Position numbers and translations under genes: made by a program | In this document: piece by piece, positions 45,501 to 56,351 of the stretch | How the letters are laid out: every line of letters begins with the position of its first letter | Position numbering within the stretch: the first letter of the stretch is position 1 | Source of the DNA: Lagopus muta | Lineage: Eukaryota > Chordata > Aves > Galliformes > Phasianidae | DNA length: 64,000 bases | Reading direction: 5' to 3' | Assembly (NCBI RefSeq): GCF_023343835.1 | Contig: NC_064438.1 | Location: 17,752,077-17,816,076, forward strand | Notes under the pieces: generated by a model | Seen by the model: the letters and a program-made list of their open reading frames with translations, nothing else | Databases searched by the model: none | Told to the model about the DNA's origin: nothing

Positions 45501-48500
45501 CCTGTGACCGGGTGAACGTAATTATCGGAGGTGGATGCATTTGTGGACTTAGCTGCCGCTGTACTGTTTTCAGTACCCTTCGTTTTGGACGAAGTATTTA
45601 ATGTCCTTGCATCGCTTTGATTGCTGGGATCACTGCTATTAAAAAGATTTTCAGGCTCTCTAGGTGCGGGAATTGGAGATGGTGACATAAGCTGCCTAAA
45701 GCCATCTTCACTACTAAACATTGCTTCATCAGTAAATTTAGATTGCCTCATACGTGGTGTTGGTGGTGTTAGTCCAACATCTTCATCTCCTAGGTCTGTG
45801 GAGAGGAAGGCTGGAGAATTACGCCTCGCTTCCAGCCGCTTTTCCCTGTCCCTCACTGCTCCAGCAATGGCTGCTGCAAATGGACTGCTGACACCTAAAC
45901 TGTCATCAGGTCGGAGTTGCCCAGGTTGTTCTGAAGACTGAGGGTCAATTTCCATGCTGCTCCCTTGGCTGCTCTTCCCGCTGCTGCTGGTGGACGGCTC
46001 TTTCACAATAATTGTGGGGATTGGAATAGAGCAGGTCTTTTCTGGACTATCTTCAACATTGGATTGTTTAACTAGCATCCCCTTCCGCCTTGCTGGTTTG
46101 GCCGGTACATAAACTGCTTTGCTTGCAATCTTCCCAACCTCAGAATATGGGTTTTCAGGCATCTGACCTCTCTTGTTCCTGAAATTTGCCTGAGCTGTGG
46201 CACTCCGACTGTACAGGTCCTCAGAGTCCAGAGAGTAACGGTCCAGTTCTCGTCTGTAATAGATCCCTTTGTCCCTCATCATTGTTCCCACATTTTCAGG
46301 CCTAACCAAAGAAATTTTTGCACCTGAATTCTGATTAAATGGAGGTTTGATAGTTCCATAGCTCCTTGACGTTGGGGATTTGGGAGCGTTGTACAGAGAG
46401 GGAGAAGGTGGTGGTGGTGAAGGGGGTAAGGACTGCGGTGGTGGAGGAATATCTTCAGAGGTGTCAGGCATTGAAAGACTTCTGGTAAACTTCAGCATAG
46501 GAGGAGCCAAAAACTGCCGTTCTTCCTCTGTTATTCCTAAAAATCAGAAAGCATATTAAAACACTGCCTTCCACTGGAATCCCTCATATTGTACCATCTC
46601 TGTAGCCAGCCTAAAATGCAAGGGTGTAATTCACATGGCACAAGGCCTGTATGAAATTACAAAAATGGTCTTTTGCCTCATTCAAACAATAAGTATTTTT
46701 CTTGTTGAAAAGAGAACCAGAGACCAGATGCCAGAATTAAAAAGGATGCTACAGAATTTTAATTAAACTGATCATTCATGTGGAGGCAAATGTTTTGTTT
46801 ATGTATCATCAAGGTAGCTGTAGAGAAGCACATTTTCTTCCACAATTATTGAGGAGGGAAGATGTTCTGAATGAAAAAAGAGCTTATGCCTGGCTCTAGC
46901 GATTTCCAAATGCATAAAATAATGCAACTTAGAAACCTAATGAATTTTTAAGATGCACTGAAACTTAGCAAAGGGACTGGGAAGATTCTACTGGGAAAAA
47001 ATCATATGGGTTTATTTCAAAAGATGTCATTACATTATTACAAATATGGCTTTTAACATAAATAAACTCGATAATAGGAGAATTTAGAAGGCCAATTTTA
47101 CATCAGTGTAATGTGTTTTTAAATTGAGAAATATCACTACTAAGATTACCCAGAACAAAACAAGTTCAAATTTTATTTGCTCTTTTTTTTTTTTTCCTAT
47201 TTTGTTTAATCATTAATTGACACAATTCTTTGGAATGAAATGGAAGTGATGTTTATTCCCTTTGATCAATAGGGATTACTTTGTAAATGACTACACAGCA
47301 TTACAACACTTCTGTCTCAACAGCAAAATAAAAATGAATAACATTTTGCCCTAGGTAATACTTTGCAATAATATTGGTGGGTTTTTTTTTTGTTTTTTTT
47401 TTTTTTTTCTCTCACTATTGTTTTTGGACAAAGGAAATATTTTAAAGAAAGGAATTAAATCAGAATTCCATAACACTTGCCTACTGCTATTAAAGCTATA
47501 TGTAGAAATTAAACAAAAACTTATTTTTCCATGAACTTTTGTATAAAGAAAAAATAAAATCATTCACTGAAGTAAAGGTGTTAGAGAAATATGCTTTAAG
47601 AAAGAAAGTACAAAAAGAGGTGAATTACTAAAAGAGGTGAATAATGCACAAATGAACTATGCATGAGGAACATTTTACCTATAGATTTTTGTCTTCTCAT
47701 TGTACCCCGAGGTATACCCAGAAAAGGACCTTGTGGACTCCCTGGTACAGTGGGCGTCATCACAGCAATACCCTGTCTCTCATACATAGACTATAAGAAA
47801 GCAAACAGAAGAACCCACAAGCATTAAAGAATGCAGAACTTTCTCCCACATGTAAATAACTGTCCACTCACATCAACTAATCCACTACCTAACCCTCTTA
47901 GGAATTCTTATGGAGAACAGCAAATTTGCTGTTCTTCGAAGAAGGATGCAGAGAGAAGGGGAAGGCTGAGATTTACTTATATGTTAATAAAATGACAACA
48001 GTTGTAAGTAGATTTAGTTGAAATTATTTACAAGGCAATATGTTAAGTTTACAGCACATTCGGTGTGCTGCGAGAAAGGAAGCCTGAGCAATTGCATTTC
48101 ATTTCACTCACTTCCAAAACATTGCCACACACTGCACAGGTACAAATGTTCACTTTCCACCAGGCCATACGCTCTCTTCACTACTGAGCGACAGACCTAC
48201 TCCTTGGGTCTTGCACAGATGGTGCCTTGCACAAGGTTACATAGAAAGACAGATTATCACCTAGGAACTGCAGAATGTCCCCTGAATCCCAATGCACTCA
48301 ACTGCCCTTTAACATAGGTTATCACACAACTATCTGTTTTCTGTCATGAAACAGTCTCTATTTTCTTCCTTCCCAAGCTACTGAGAACACCAAAGTGTAC
48401 ATCTAAAATGCAAGAAGAACAATTATTTTTTCACACATAAGTTCTGTAAAAGTAAATTCTACAATTGAGGAATCCAATTGCAGAGTTCTGGAAATTAAAT

Positions 48501-49203
48501 TTTTACTATCCACTATAGTACTAATGTCAATTCTTCCCCTACAAATCATCATGTATTATTTCATCAAGATATTATATAGGCCGTTATGAACAATAAAAAA
48601 AACGAACTTGTAGAAACCTTCACGTTAGTGGAAATTGTGTGGCTGCACTAATTCTGGCACTGAAACTGAATTAACATACTTCAATTTTCAGTGACTTTTT
48701 TTTTTGTTTGGCCTTAGTTTTGTACTGACACTTTCAAGTTAGAGCTCACTGTTATCTCACTGGGTGACATTAAGGACAGAGTAAGGTCACTTACTTCTGT
48801 TTCAGTAACACCAAGATAGCAATGTTGTTGAAATGACAATCTCAGAGTAGATATAAGAATACAACAAAAGTTTTTAGGAGCCCAAAGGCTCTTCTGTTAA
48901 ATGAATTATTATCAGAAATATAGATCAAGGCTACAAGGTAATAAAATCAGCATGAGCACATAATGCATTTTTTAAAAATTCATTTCTATTGTGGTTTAAA
49001 CTTTGTACACTAGCAAGTACCCTTTCCACACAGTTTCAGAAGCGAAAGCAGTACTTTGTAGCTACCACTCACATTCATATCTGTAGCTGAGGGAAAACAT
49101 CTACTAGAAGGCCGCTGTTTAATAGTTGCCACTCTTGAATCCACAGTTGCATTGTCTGCAATTCTTGATGGCTTGGAAACTGGTACTATTTCATCCACCT
49201 TAT
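33023..49203 (-). CDS. SHANK2: SHANK2 / ProSAP1 / CortBP1, C-terminal 1,075 residues (four joined exons)
   Basis: Minus-strand exons 49203-49073, 47790-47679, 46536-44124 and 33596-33023 join in one frame with AG/GT boundaries (3,230 nt, ending TAA). SHANK2 is a postsynaptic-density scaffold that ties glutamate receptor complexes, via GKAP and Homer, to actin. In order the exons give the linker after the PDZ domain (DEIVPVSKPSR), a conserved Ser/Arg segment (GTMRRQKSI), a very long proline-rich exon with PPLEF (Homer EVH1 ligand) and KPPVPPKPKM (cortactin SH3 ligand), then the C-terminal SAM domain that drives Zn-dependent polymerisation. The ankyrin, SH3 and PDZ exons are beyond 64,000. No frameshift or stop is seen. 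Identification is by recalled family sequence and should be secure. Confidence 0.97.
37656..37676 (+). repeat. (CAA)n microsatellite
   Basis: Seven CAA/AAC units within an A-rich stretch in the last SHANK2 intron. Confidence 0.9.
37705..37748. repeat. 22 bp perfect tandem duplication
   Basis: The 22 bp unit beginning TTATAAGAGCTGTTTTATTC occurs at 37,705-37,726 and again at 37,727-37,748, shortly after a (CAA)n microsatellite. Confidence 0.92.
41396..41617 (-). mobile_element. CR1 LINE 3' end fragment
   Basis: TCACAGAATCACAGAATTGC at the low-coordinate end is the reversed CR1 tail, followed by the 3'UTR and the end of ORF2 (ACTCCACAACCTCTCTGTAC, CTGTTCCAGTACTCCACCAT on +). About 220 bp, in the same orientation as SHANK2, inside its last intron. 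Confidence 0.85.
42687..42708 (+). repeat. Poly(A) tract
   Basis: A 22-base A run in the last SHANK2 intron, 400 bases from the mariner element. Confidence 0.85.
43111..43667. mobile_element. Galluhop / mariner1_GG-like DNA transposon (non-autonomous)
   Basis: The ends are imperfect inverted repeats: CTCCAAAAGTAATGTCTCCT near the left end pairs with the right end, whose reverse complement reads CTCCAAACTTAATGCCATCT. Both ends meet TA, the mariner target duplication. On the minus strand a remnant mariner transposase N-terminus is readable (IEFLHAEK, about 43,440), too short and frameshifted to work. The 557 bp length and sequence fit the known chicken Galluhop family, an internally deleted mariner. 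Located in the last SHANK2 intron. Confidence 0.88.
44124..46536 (-). CDS. SHANK2: SHANK2 large proline-rich exon
   Basis: A single 2,413 bp exon runs from a TTTTTAG acceptor to a GTAAAT donor; its first codons read ITEEERQFLAPPMLKFTRSL. It carries SMPDTSEDIPPPP and further polyproline, the RRELDRYSLDSEDLYSR and VYVPAKPARRKGMLVKQSN blocks, FRIPPPPLASVDIDEEFIFT, the Homer motif PPPLEF (44,852-44,869), a Ser-rich stretch (STISTVSSISTLSSEG), the cortactin-binding motif KPPVPPKPKM (44,447-44,476) and the conserved end TSKLWGDVTEVKSPILSGPK. Such an oversized exon is typical of SHANK genes. The middle, roughly between LTPPTPRMRQ and SARDRAMKEQ, looks less conserved and is probably disordered. Phases are 2 bases in and 2 bases out. 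Confidence 0.97.
44447..44476 (-). other. SHANK2: Cortactin SH3-binding motif in SHANK2
   Basis: Encodes KPPVPPKPKM, the class of +PPxPPKP peptide through which SHANK2 (first named CortBP1) binds the cortactin SH3 domain. Fully conserved here. Confidence 0.9.
44852..44869 (-). other. SHANK2: Homer EVH1-binding motif in SHANK2
   Basis: Encodes PPPLEF, matching the PPxxF consensus that links Shank scaffolds to Homer and group I metabotropic glutamate receptors. Confidence 0.9.
46537..47678 (-). other. SHANK2: SHANK2 intron
   Basis: A 1.14 kb AT-rich intron with a poly(T) run at 47,382. Searched by eye for the mammalian seven-residue micro-exon between QKSI and GITEEERQ; none seen. Confidence 0.8.
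47382..47408 (+). repeat. Poly(T) tract
   Basis: About 27 bases, interrupted once by G, in the intron between SHANK2 exons; poly(A) on the SHANK2 strand. Confidence 0.85.
47679..47790 (-). CDS. SHANK2: SHANK2 exon encoding SMYERQGIAVMTPTVPGSP segment
   Basis: A 112 bp exon on the minus strand after CTTATAG and before GTAAAATG. It reads SMYERQGIAVMTPTVPGSPQ, then GPFLGIPRGTMRRQKSI, a highly conserved SHANK2 stretch between the PDZ region and the proline-rich exon. One base is left over and forms Gly with the next exon. Mammalian transcripts can insert a seven-residue micro-exon after QKSI; I did not find an equivalent in the 46,537-47,678 intron. Confidence 0.95.
47791..49072 (-). other. SHANK2: SHANK2 intron
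   Basis: A 1.28 kb AT-rich intron, no repeats of note and no extra exon seen. Confidence 0.8.
49073..49203 (-). CDS. SHANK2: SHANK2 exon encoding KVDEIVPVSKPSR segment
   Basis: A 131 bp exon between TATTACAG and GTGAGT. It begins with two bases that complete a probable Asp codon, then KVDEIVPVSKPSRIADNATV and VATIKQRPSSRCFPSATDMN. It joins in frame to SMYERQ. The residue before DEIVP is Val (GTG), not a start methionine. This is the most upstream SHANK2 exon I can identify in the window. Confidence 0.93.
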
Positions 49204-50888
49204 CTGTAATATAAAAGTATTCAGTAAAATAAATATCATTTGTCCAAAACCTGAAAAATTAAGTATTGCAAGGTCAAAGGAAGAGATTTACTTTTCAAAA
49301 AAAAAATGCAAAGAAAAAGGTTTTTTTTCTTTTTGGCATTTTAACAAGGCAATGCTTGAGCATCATAAGTCGTGCAAGCCGAGCACTTTTTATTGCTGCT
49401 ACATAACATGCATGCTTTAGTTTTAAGCCTGCATGCATTTAATGTTTACTTAGTGTGACTCGAAAAACAATCCTCTTCTTCAAACCTTCAAAATGTGAAG
49501 GGACAATATCTATATAGAAATGGAAAGAAGACCTTTAGAAATAATGAATCTGTAAAGAACTGTTTCAAATAGAGATAAGCAGACTGTACTTAGTCATCAG
49601 AATTTCAGAGATATTTTGGACAATAACAAGTACTCCAGAAGTGCTCTTTTATGCCTATTTTCCTCAATTAATCATGTCTTAACCTATATGATTTTGGATT
49701 ATAAGATTAGCATTATAAGCAACAGCATCATTCTTTAAATGAAATTTGAATATTTGTTTTTTTAATTATTATTATTTTATTAACTTTGGGAACGTATTTA
49801 GCTGTGGTCAGAAACAGACCAAACAGTCAAAGTCCAAATCAGAATGACAACTTCAACATTTGGATTTGGGATTCTAATTTACTGATTCACATGGCATGAC
49901 GATAAAATACAGGGAAAAATCTTTGATCGAGATCTTCTGAACTTAAGAGCATTTGCTTTAGCCCCAGTTCCAACTGTGGTCACAAACAAGATTCATCAGT
50001 GTTTATTACATTCCTTAGACTGAGGACCTCCAAGCACCAATCAACTAATTATAGCCTTACAGCTCCTTTATTGCTACTTCTACTACTACAAAACTAAGGC
50101 ATGGAGAAATTAAATGAGTAGCCCAAGCCAGCAGAACAGTTTGATTTCTGAACCTGTACTAGAATCCAAAGTTAGACCATACCAACAAGTTTCCTTTCTA
50201 CCCCTTTCAACATGTTTGCCTCCCTAAGAAAAAATGGACTGCACCATATTGATTATTCTGTACTTAATAATTATCTTAATTTAGTGTCTTTTCCTTTGAA
50301 GTCTCACCAGAGTAGAGATCAGTTATATTGGCTGTGATACTTATATAAATGGAATATCTTAGCCTGGCTACTAGGCTTTCACAACATGAGCAGGAGCACT
50401 GTTAATTTTCAGCAATTAGATCCACCTCCCAAATGTTCAATTTTTATTTCAGCAGAAAAGGGTATCTATTCCATTAGGTTATTACAGACTGAAAAAAAAA
50501 AGCAGGCTTTTGGCAGTCTACAGATGATGCTAGTCTGCAAAGCATCAGATTAAGGGATTTAAGCTTTACCTCTCACTGGAGAGCAGCATACTCAGGGCCC
50601 TGGATATGGATATGGATGGGAATAAGGCAGGAGGAAAAAAGTTTTTGGTCCCTCTAAACAGTAGATCTGGCAGATGCAAGGATGACATTTTAAGCAGGAG
50701 AAGAAGAGAGGGAAGAACTTTTAGCCCTCTGGTTAGAAAGCAGGTTGTCCTAGGAGTGGTTATTTTAGTGTCACAGAGGGTCAGGGAGCAGGCAGGAACG
50801 GAAAGATTAGGGAGAATCAGAACACTGTTGAAAACTTTCTCACAAGTGTGATGTTGCTGTTTCTATTCAATTGAAGTTATCGTTTGAC

Positions 50889-50906
50889 TTTTTTTTTTTT
50901 TTTTTT
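50889..50906 (+). repeat. Poly(T) tract
   Basis: An 18-base T run in the upstream SHANK2 intron. Confidence 0.85.
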
Positions 50907-51524
50907 CATTGGTCTGCTTTATTTCTGAGTGTTTAAAATCATTTGGTGAAAGGAAGAAAAAAAATCTTAAAACCATCACATGTATTCAAAAATAAAATAA
51001 ACTTCAAGTCACATTTCATAAGATTTTGTAATACAAACTTTGACCTTCTGAAGGAAAAATATCTGCACTTCTGCTCAGCAAAAGGCATCATAAAGCAACA
51101 GTGTCACCATTAACATTTGACCTATACAACAAAAATATGGCTAGACCGTAAAACTGTACTTAGGGGATCTATCACCAAGAGCTTCAAGGGTGGAGAAATT
51201 TCACGTTAAGTCTTTCCCACCCTTTTTTATCATCCCAGAAGGCCTAAAAACTGGTCTTTGGGATTGAGAGAGAAGGAAGTTTGTGAAAATGAGGCATTAG
51301 GTACTCAAAATCTGTAAATAAGAAATATAAATATACCATGTAAGAACAAGGATCCCCTTTTATTTTAACAGACACATGTAACCATATACCCATTCAGACA
51401 ACAAAAAGCTACAGGGAAAGAGTGATGAGGCTATGACAGACACTTGAAAAGCATGAAAATATTTGTTTGGGGATGAAACATACATACTCTCCAACTGCAC
51501 TGATTTTGCTAGACAACACTATAA

Positions 51525-51549
51525 GTCAGATCTTAATTTAAGATCTGAC
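51525..51549. repeat. 25 bp near-perfect palindrome
   Basis: GTCAGATCTTAA and TTAAGATCTGAC flank a single T, so 12 bp arms match exactly around one central base. Located in the upstream SHANK2 intron. Confidence 0.9.
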
Positions 51550-54232
51550 CAAAATATCAGTTGGTACCAATTATTAATACCACCTACTACTTCCAGCTGG
51601 AATAACTTTATTCTGTGTGAGTTTATTGCAGGTTTCTTGCCTGTGGACATGTTCTTAGTCACTCTCACCCTATAACTGCTCCCATTCAAGTGGTTTTGGG
51701 TCTTTCCACATCTAGCTAAAGCAGTGAGCAACGGGAGAGATCAGGTGACAGCTTAAGCTGCTTTGCAAGGAACTCTTTAGGTGTTCCTCAGGCAGTTTTT
51801 CCAACAGCAGCACTACTGCATCTGCGCAGCAGATGTCTTTGATTTTCTCTGCTGTCTTTGATCCGAACGCAAAGGTAGAGCAGAGGGTGTGTTTTCAAAA
51901 CTACAGTGGAATGCAATTTATTCTAAATGGCAGCAGCTACATGGCGGGTCCTGCAGAGTACATCAAAATCTTACTTAGCATCTGACCACACTACTGCACC
52001 ACACTTTTGAAGTGAAAATACTACGTAAAATAAAAACATTCTCACTGTATTATCAGACACACATTAATTAGGCCAAGAAAATTAATTGGCTGATTTATAT
52101 TCAGCTTTGTTCAAACTTATCCCAAAGAAATAAGATGTAAGCATATTGGGACAAACTTCCACTTGTCTTTGCCTTTAGCTTAGCTGTTCATATTCACAGT
52201 ACCAGTGTGCAAACCACGTATGCACCAGAAACAAGTGTTCAGAAGGCCGCACATACTGGACTAATTTCTCAAAGCTCACTAACGGGCTTCTCTCCCACAT
52301 CTCCTTCTTGTGATCTTAAATATTCGACAGCATGCGCTTCTTGTATCAATGAGAGGGGAATCTTACAAGCTTGTATTGGAAATTCTCTGAGGATACATTT
52401 ACAAACAGTTTTAACAAAAAGAAGTATAAAAAAGCCATGGAAGAGGTACAAAAATTTGCACCTTGTGTAAAGTGTGTCAGCAGTGTGACTGAAGAAGAAC
52501 GCCTCCAATGGTAGTCTCAGAGGGAACGCAGCTGGATGTAGGTGGAAGGGAAGAAATATTCTCTACTGCAAAGAGCCTACACTGGAGGTTGGCCATGCCA
52601 GCTGCATTTCATCATTAAACCATTCATTTTACAATGTACAGCCACAAGCACGCACGCACACACACTTATAAGGGAGCAATCTGTGGCTGACTGGTAGAAT
52701 AACAAAATGTTGTATGTGCTTTATTTTGATTAACTTCAGTCTCAGAGAAAGACGAGAAAGAAGAGGCTATGGCTCACTGGACAGAGAGAGCACCGTTCAG
52801 CTGTATTCACAGAAGAGGATTTTTAGGCCTACAGTTATTTTCTAGTATTTGCCAAAGAAGGAATTCATCACTGCTTCGCCATATAAACTCCTCTAAATCT
52901 TTACAAAATGTTACAAAGATATGTGGAGAGTCAAACACAGGAGCCATGCTACACCTGTGATCATTAGTTACCACGCTCAAGGGACTCCTGGTAACAGCAT
53001 CCTTCCAGAGAACTGTCAGGGATACCACATGGATAAGCCAGTCTGATGCCTCTGCATGCATATAGCAATTTGAGTGCCACTATATTAAATTCCCCCGAGA
53101 GAGGCAGCACCAACAGATATAAAATAATTTATTGCAAAGTGCATTTCCATCTGCCCTGTGGGTTACCAATTGCACCCATGTTCTACTCAGGGTGCCAGCC
53201 CTCAGGAAATTAGATGGCCTAAAGGCACAGAAAGTAGTTGTATTTTATCAGCACGTAGGTCATTTCTGATGAAAAACTCTTAATCACAGACATAGTAGCA
53301 CAATACCCAACAGCATGTCATGACATTTACATTCTCAAGAGGTCTGGCTGCTAGGCAAGTTTTTTTTTTCTTTTTCTTTTTTTCTTTTCATTTTCTTAAA
53401 TAATTAATATCTGTGATAATTACAGGGGACAGTCTCCTCCCAGTAGATTTGGTGAAGGAGATGGCTCTTATCCCCAAGAACACATTGCTTAGTGACTCCT
53501 GTTTCAAATCCCAGACTCTCTCAGAGGAAAAATAATGCTGCCCATCCAACCACCAGATCCATCGTAAAAGGAACTTTGAAAATGAGAGTCAGGTACCTAG
53601 ATAGATCTGGTGGCACATTACTGTACAAGCCCCAAAAGATAAATATGAGGTATGATCCTGGCAACATTACTTCTAATAAGACATAGCCAAGACACGTGGA
53701 TTAGCTCCACCGAGGGTCTTAGAAAGTGAGCTTGTCAGACCCACAGAGGATAAGAATGATCATGATCCAGTACAGGCTAACCCCAACACCTCAGGCTGGC
53801 ATGCCAGAAACACCAGGCAAAGACTGATCGAACACAGTTTTGGAGGCGAGTATTGCCAAGACCTGTATACTTACCACCAACTCCAGAATGCTTGCTCAGA
53901 GGGGATGGGATAATGGAGAAAGAAAACTCAAAAAACAGCTGCCTCAAGAAATGACTTGTATTTGTAAGAAAAGCAATGAATGCCTGGCACAGAGTAAAAA
54001 AATGCTTGTATGAAGTTAAAGTGAAAGAACAGAGGCAAATGTTCTTCAAATACCAGCAGCACACATTGTTAACAGTGCAAATATAAACTACAAAATGTTA
54101 GACTAATCTAGTCAGCCAGAATACAATGTTAGCCAATGTAGGAAATGGTTGAAATCTGCCACTGATGGCCTTATGGCTAAGAATTAAAAGGACAGGCACA
54201 TTAAAAAAAACCCTAAAAATCCTACGGTGTGG

Positions 54233-55092
54233 TTATTTTTTCTTCCCTCCCCCTTTTGCCTGGCGTGTAGGCATGGGCAACGAGGCCCTCTCGGTTATGG
54301 CTCTCTGCAGCCGGCCACTGCGACAAGGCAGCGTGGCCTGCGGCGGTTCTCGAGAGTCGCTCGTCCCTTCGGCCCCTGGTAAGCACACAGTGGAGGCTGC
54401 CACTGCGTCCTCACCAGTCCATGTCGAGGCACAGGTTAACTCGACATGGGGGGTGGCTCTTTGGGAGATGCGTGTTTCAAGGACCTGCGTCCGTGGCTGC
54501 TTGAGAAAAGCTAAAATCTCTGACAGGTAGTTATGGATGGCTCTTGTGGAGGTAGCCACAATGCCCAGCTGCAGCTCCATGCGGCCCATGGACTGTGACA
54601 TGAGACCCATGGACTGTGCATGCTCCCTCTTGATATTTTCCAGCAGCTGCACAATCCTACTGTTGGTTTCCATCAACAGCTTCTCTCCCTCTGTTAGCTG
54701 GGGCTGCCCTCTCCAACCCCGATCCCTAGGGACAGGCTCAACACCGCGGTGCTCTTCATTCATCTCATCATTGCCCTCCTCCTCAGGAGAGTCACTTTCA
54801 AACTGAGGAGTCCTACTGAGTGACTGATCCCCGGGAGACTGTATGTCCATGGTACACTCCGGAGTCCGCGCTGGCGTTTGAAATCCCTCAAAATCCTCCC
54901 CAACGTTGCTGTGCGTTTCAGACGAGGACAACGGCCACTGCCAGCTCTCTGTGGTCCTGGCCGGTGAGTCTTCGTCAGAGGCAGGCACCGAGGATTCCTG
55001 TTCTTCAGCCGGCGTGGACGGCGAGCTCCCTCGGAGACGGCCAGCTTGCCCCGAGGATCCAGGAACCTCCCCATCTTGTTCCCCAGTGACAT
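54233..55092 (-). CDS. Unrecognised 288-codon GC-rich ORF nested in a SHANK2 intron
   Basis: I do not recognise this gene by name. On the minus strand a frame runs from a plausible splice acceptor (pyrimidine-rich tract ending TTGCCAG, exon start 55,092) to TAA at 54,233. An in-frame TGA lies just upstream of the acceptor and the first frame codon is TTG, so it reads as the 3' exon of a spliced gene rather than a complete ORF. Residues 1-135 are acidic and rich in Ser/Pro/Glu (SDEDSPARTTESWQW, ESDSPEEEGNDEMNEEH). Residues 135-200 form a probable coiled coil (KLLMETNSRIVQLLENIKRE, then a Met/Gln-rich repeat and HNYLSEILAFL). The tail is basic (AKGGGKKK). The layout resembles the C-terminal half of Myb/SANT-like proteins linked to PIF/Harbinger elements in reptiles and birds; that is inference. 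GC content stands well above the flanks. Confidence 0.45.
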
Positions 55093-55411
55093 CTGGCAAT
55101 CAAATAGAGGAGCAACAACCACTGTATCTGAGGCCAGGCAGATGGAGGTATCTACATGCATTGGACAACACATAGAAAGAAGCCAGTTGGGAAGCCAGAG
55201 TGTATGTGTTTGGGCAAACGGAAGGGCGGGCTAAAGTTTAATGACTGCATTGGGCACGTGGCAGTTGACATTATTAACTGCTCTTCGTATAAATGCACAC
55301 TGTCCTGTACCCACAACACACACAGCCATGCTGCATCCCAAGGCAGGAGCTACCAATTCACCTCATTGTGACTGTGACAGGAAATGTCAGTGAACCTATC
55401 AAAAAGCTCAC

Positions 55412-55760
55412 CTATGCACTGCAGTGGTGTCAGTCAGACATCCCTGGGATGAGCTCAGGGCCAAGTGTCCAAGTGAGCTTCCTGTGGTGTCAGACGTGCT
55501 CCACCACTGGTTGAGGGCAGCCCTTTGTTGTTCTGAAGCACTGCTGGCTATCTTCACTTTTGTCCGACGTCTCACGTCACCCCCACCCCTAAGTGCATTC
55601 TCTCTTAAATCACTGCTGCGAGAGGTGGTGGCTGTCCACAGCATTCATCCTGTGAGCAATGCCCTCCCCCACATCTGCTGGATTTTCTTGTTCTTTTCTC
55701 CAAAGAGTAAGTAATGGTATCTGAGGGCATTGCTCTCCAGGATCTTATTGTCTTCTGAAA
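55412..55760 (-). pseudogene. Possible decayed Myb/SANT-like exon upstream of the nested ORF
   Basis: In shifting minus-strand frames this stretch reads MNAVDSHH (about 55,650) followed by VRRRTKVKIASSASEQQR (about 55,560-55,500). That is reminiscent of the NAV...RRRTKxK ending of Myb/SANT-like DNA-binding domains in Harbinger-associated proteins. It ends at a good donor (ATAG|GTGAGC, 55,411). Stops and frame changes interrupt it, and joining to the 55,092 acceptor is not in frame, so at best it is a broken remnant. Confidence 0.25.
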
Positions 55761-56321
55761 ATAAGTAAGCTCTGCCCTTCCCTGTCTACTTCTCCCCTTG
55801 CCTGAGGGCATATGGTGGAAATCAGGGTGCAAGTGATTCCCCACGGCAGTGTTATGCCTACTCTCTTATCATCCCAGTCTTGAAAAATGTCATTCTGTAA
55901 GGATTCATTTCTGCTCTTTGAAATACTTTATATGCTGCTCTTTGGACCTCAGTATGAAGCTGCGAGCTTACATCTGGAAGGTATTGCTGAGGTCAAGTTA
56001 AAATAATACTTCTGGTTCTGTTTATGAGTCAGGGTATGTTTTTGTTTGTTTTGTTGTGCTTTTGTTCTTTTTCTTACGGGTTTTTGTTGTTGTTGTTTTA
56101 TATAGTTTTAAAACGAAAGCTCCTTCTGATAGACCCAAGGATCCCTTCTCCTCTATATCAGTCCCTGCCTACCCTAACTCTAATGTTGCAATCTTAATTT
56201 CTGTGCTCAAGTGCCTTCAATATTATACTGCTCTAAAAGGGATTCTGTGCCGCATAATGTAATTATGATCTTTTAATGCTAAAGTCACAGATGTTATTTA
56301 TGCATTTAACTTATTCATTAC

Positions 56322-56351
56322 TTCAAAGTATTCACATTCAAAGTATTCACA
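56322..56351. repeat. 15 bp tandem duplication
   Basis: TTCAAAGTATTCACA occurs twice head to tail in the SHANK2 intron. Confidence 0.9.

Noticed and set aside
52207-52470. Plus-strand 87-codon ORF
   Set aside because: No recognisable domain, codon pattern or splice context; treated as chance in intron sequence.
54165-55175. Plus-strand ORFs of 89-121 codons over the nested GC-rich ORF
   Set aside because: They are short and overlap a much longer protein-like minus-strand frame; expected in GC-rich DNA.
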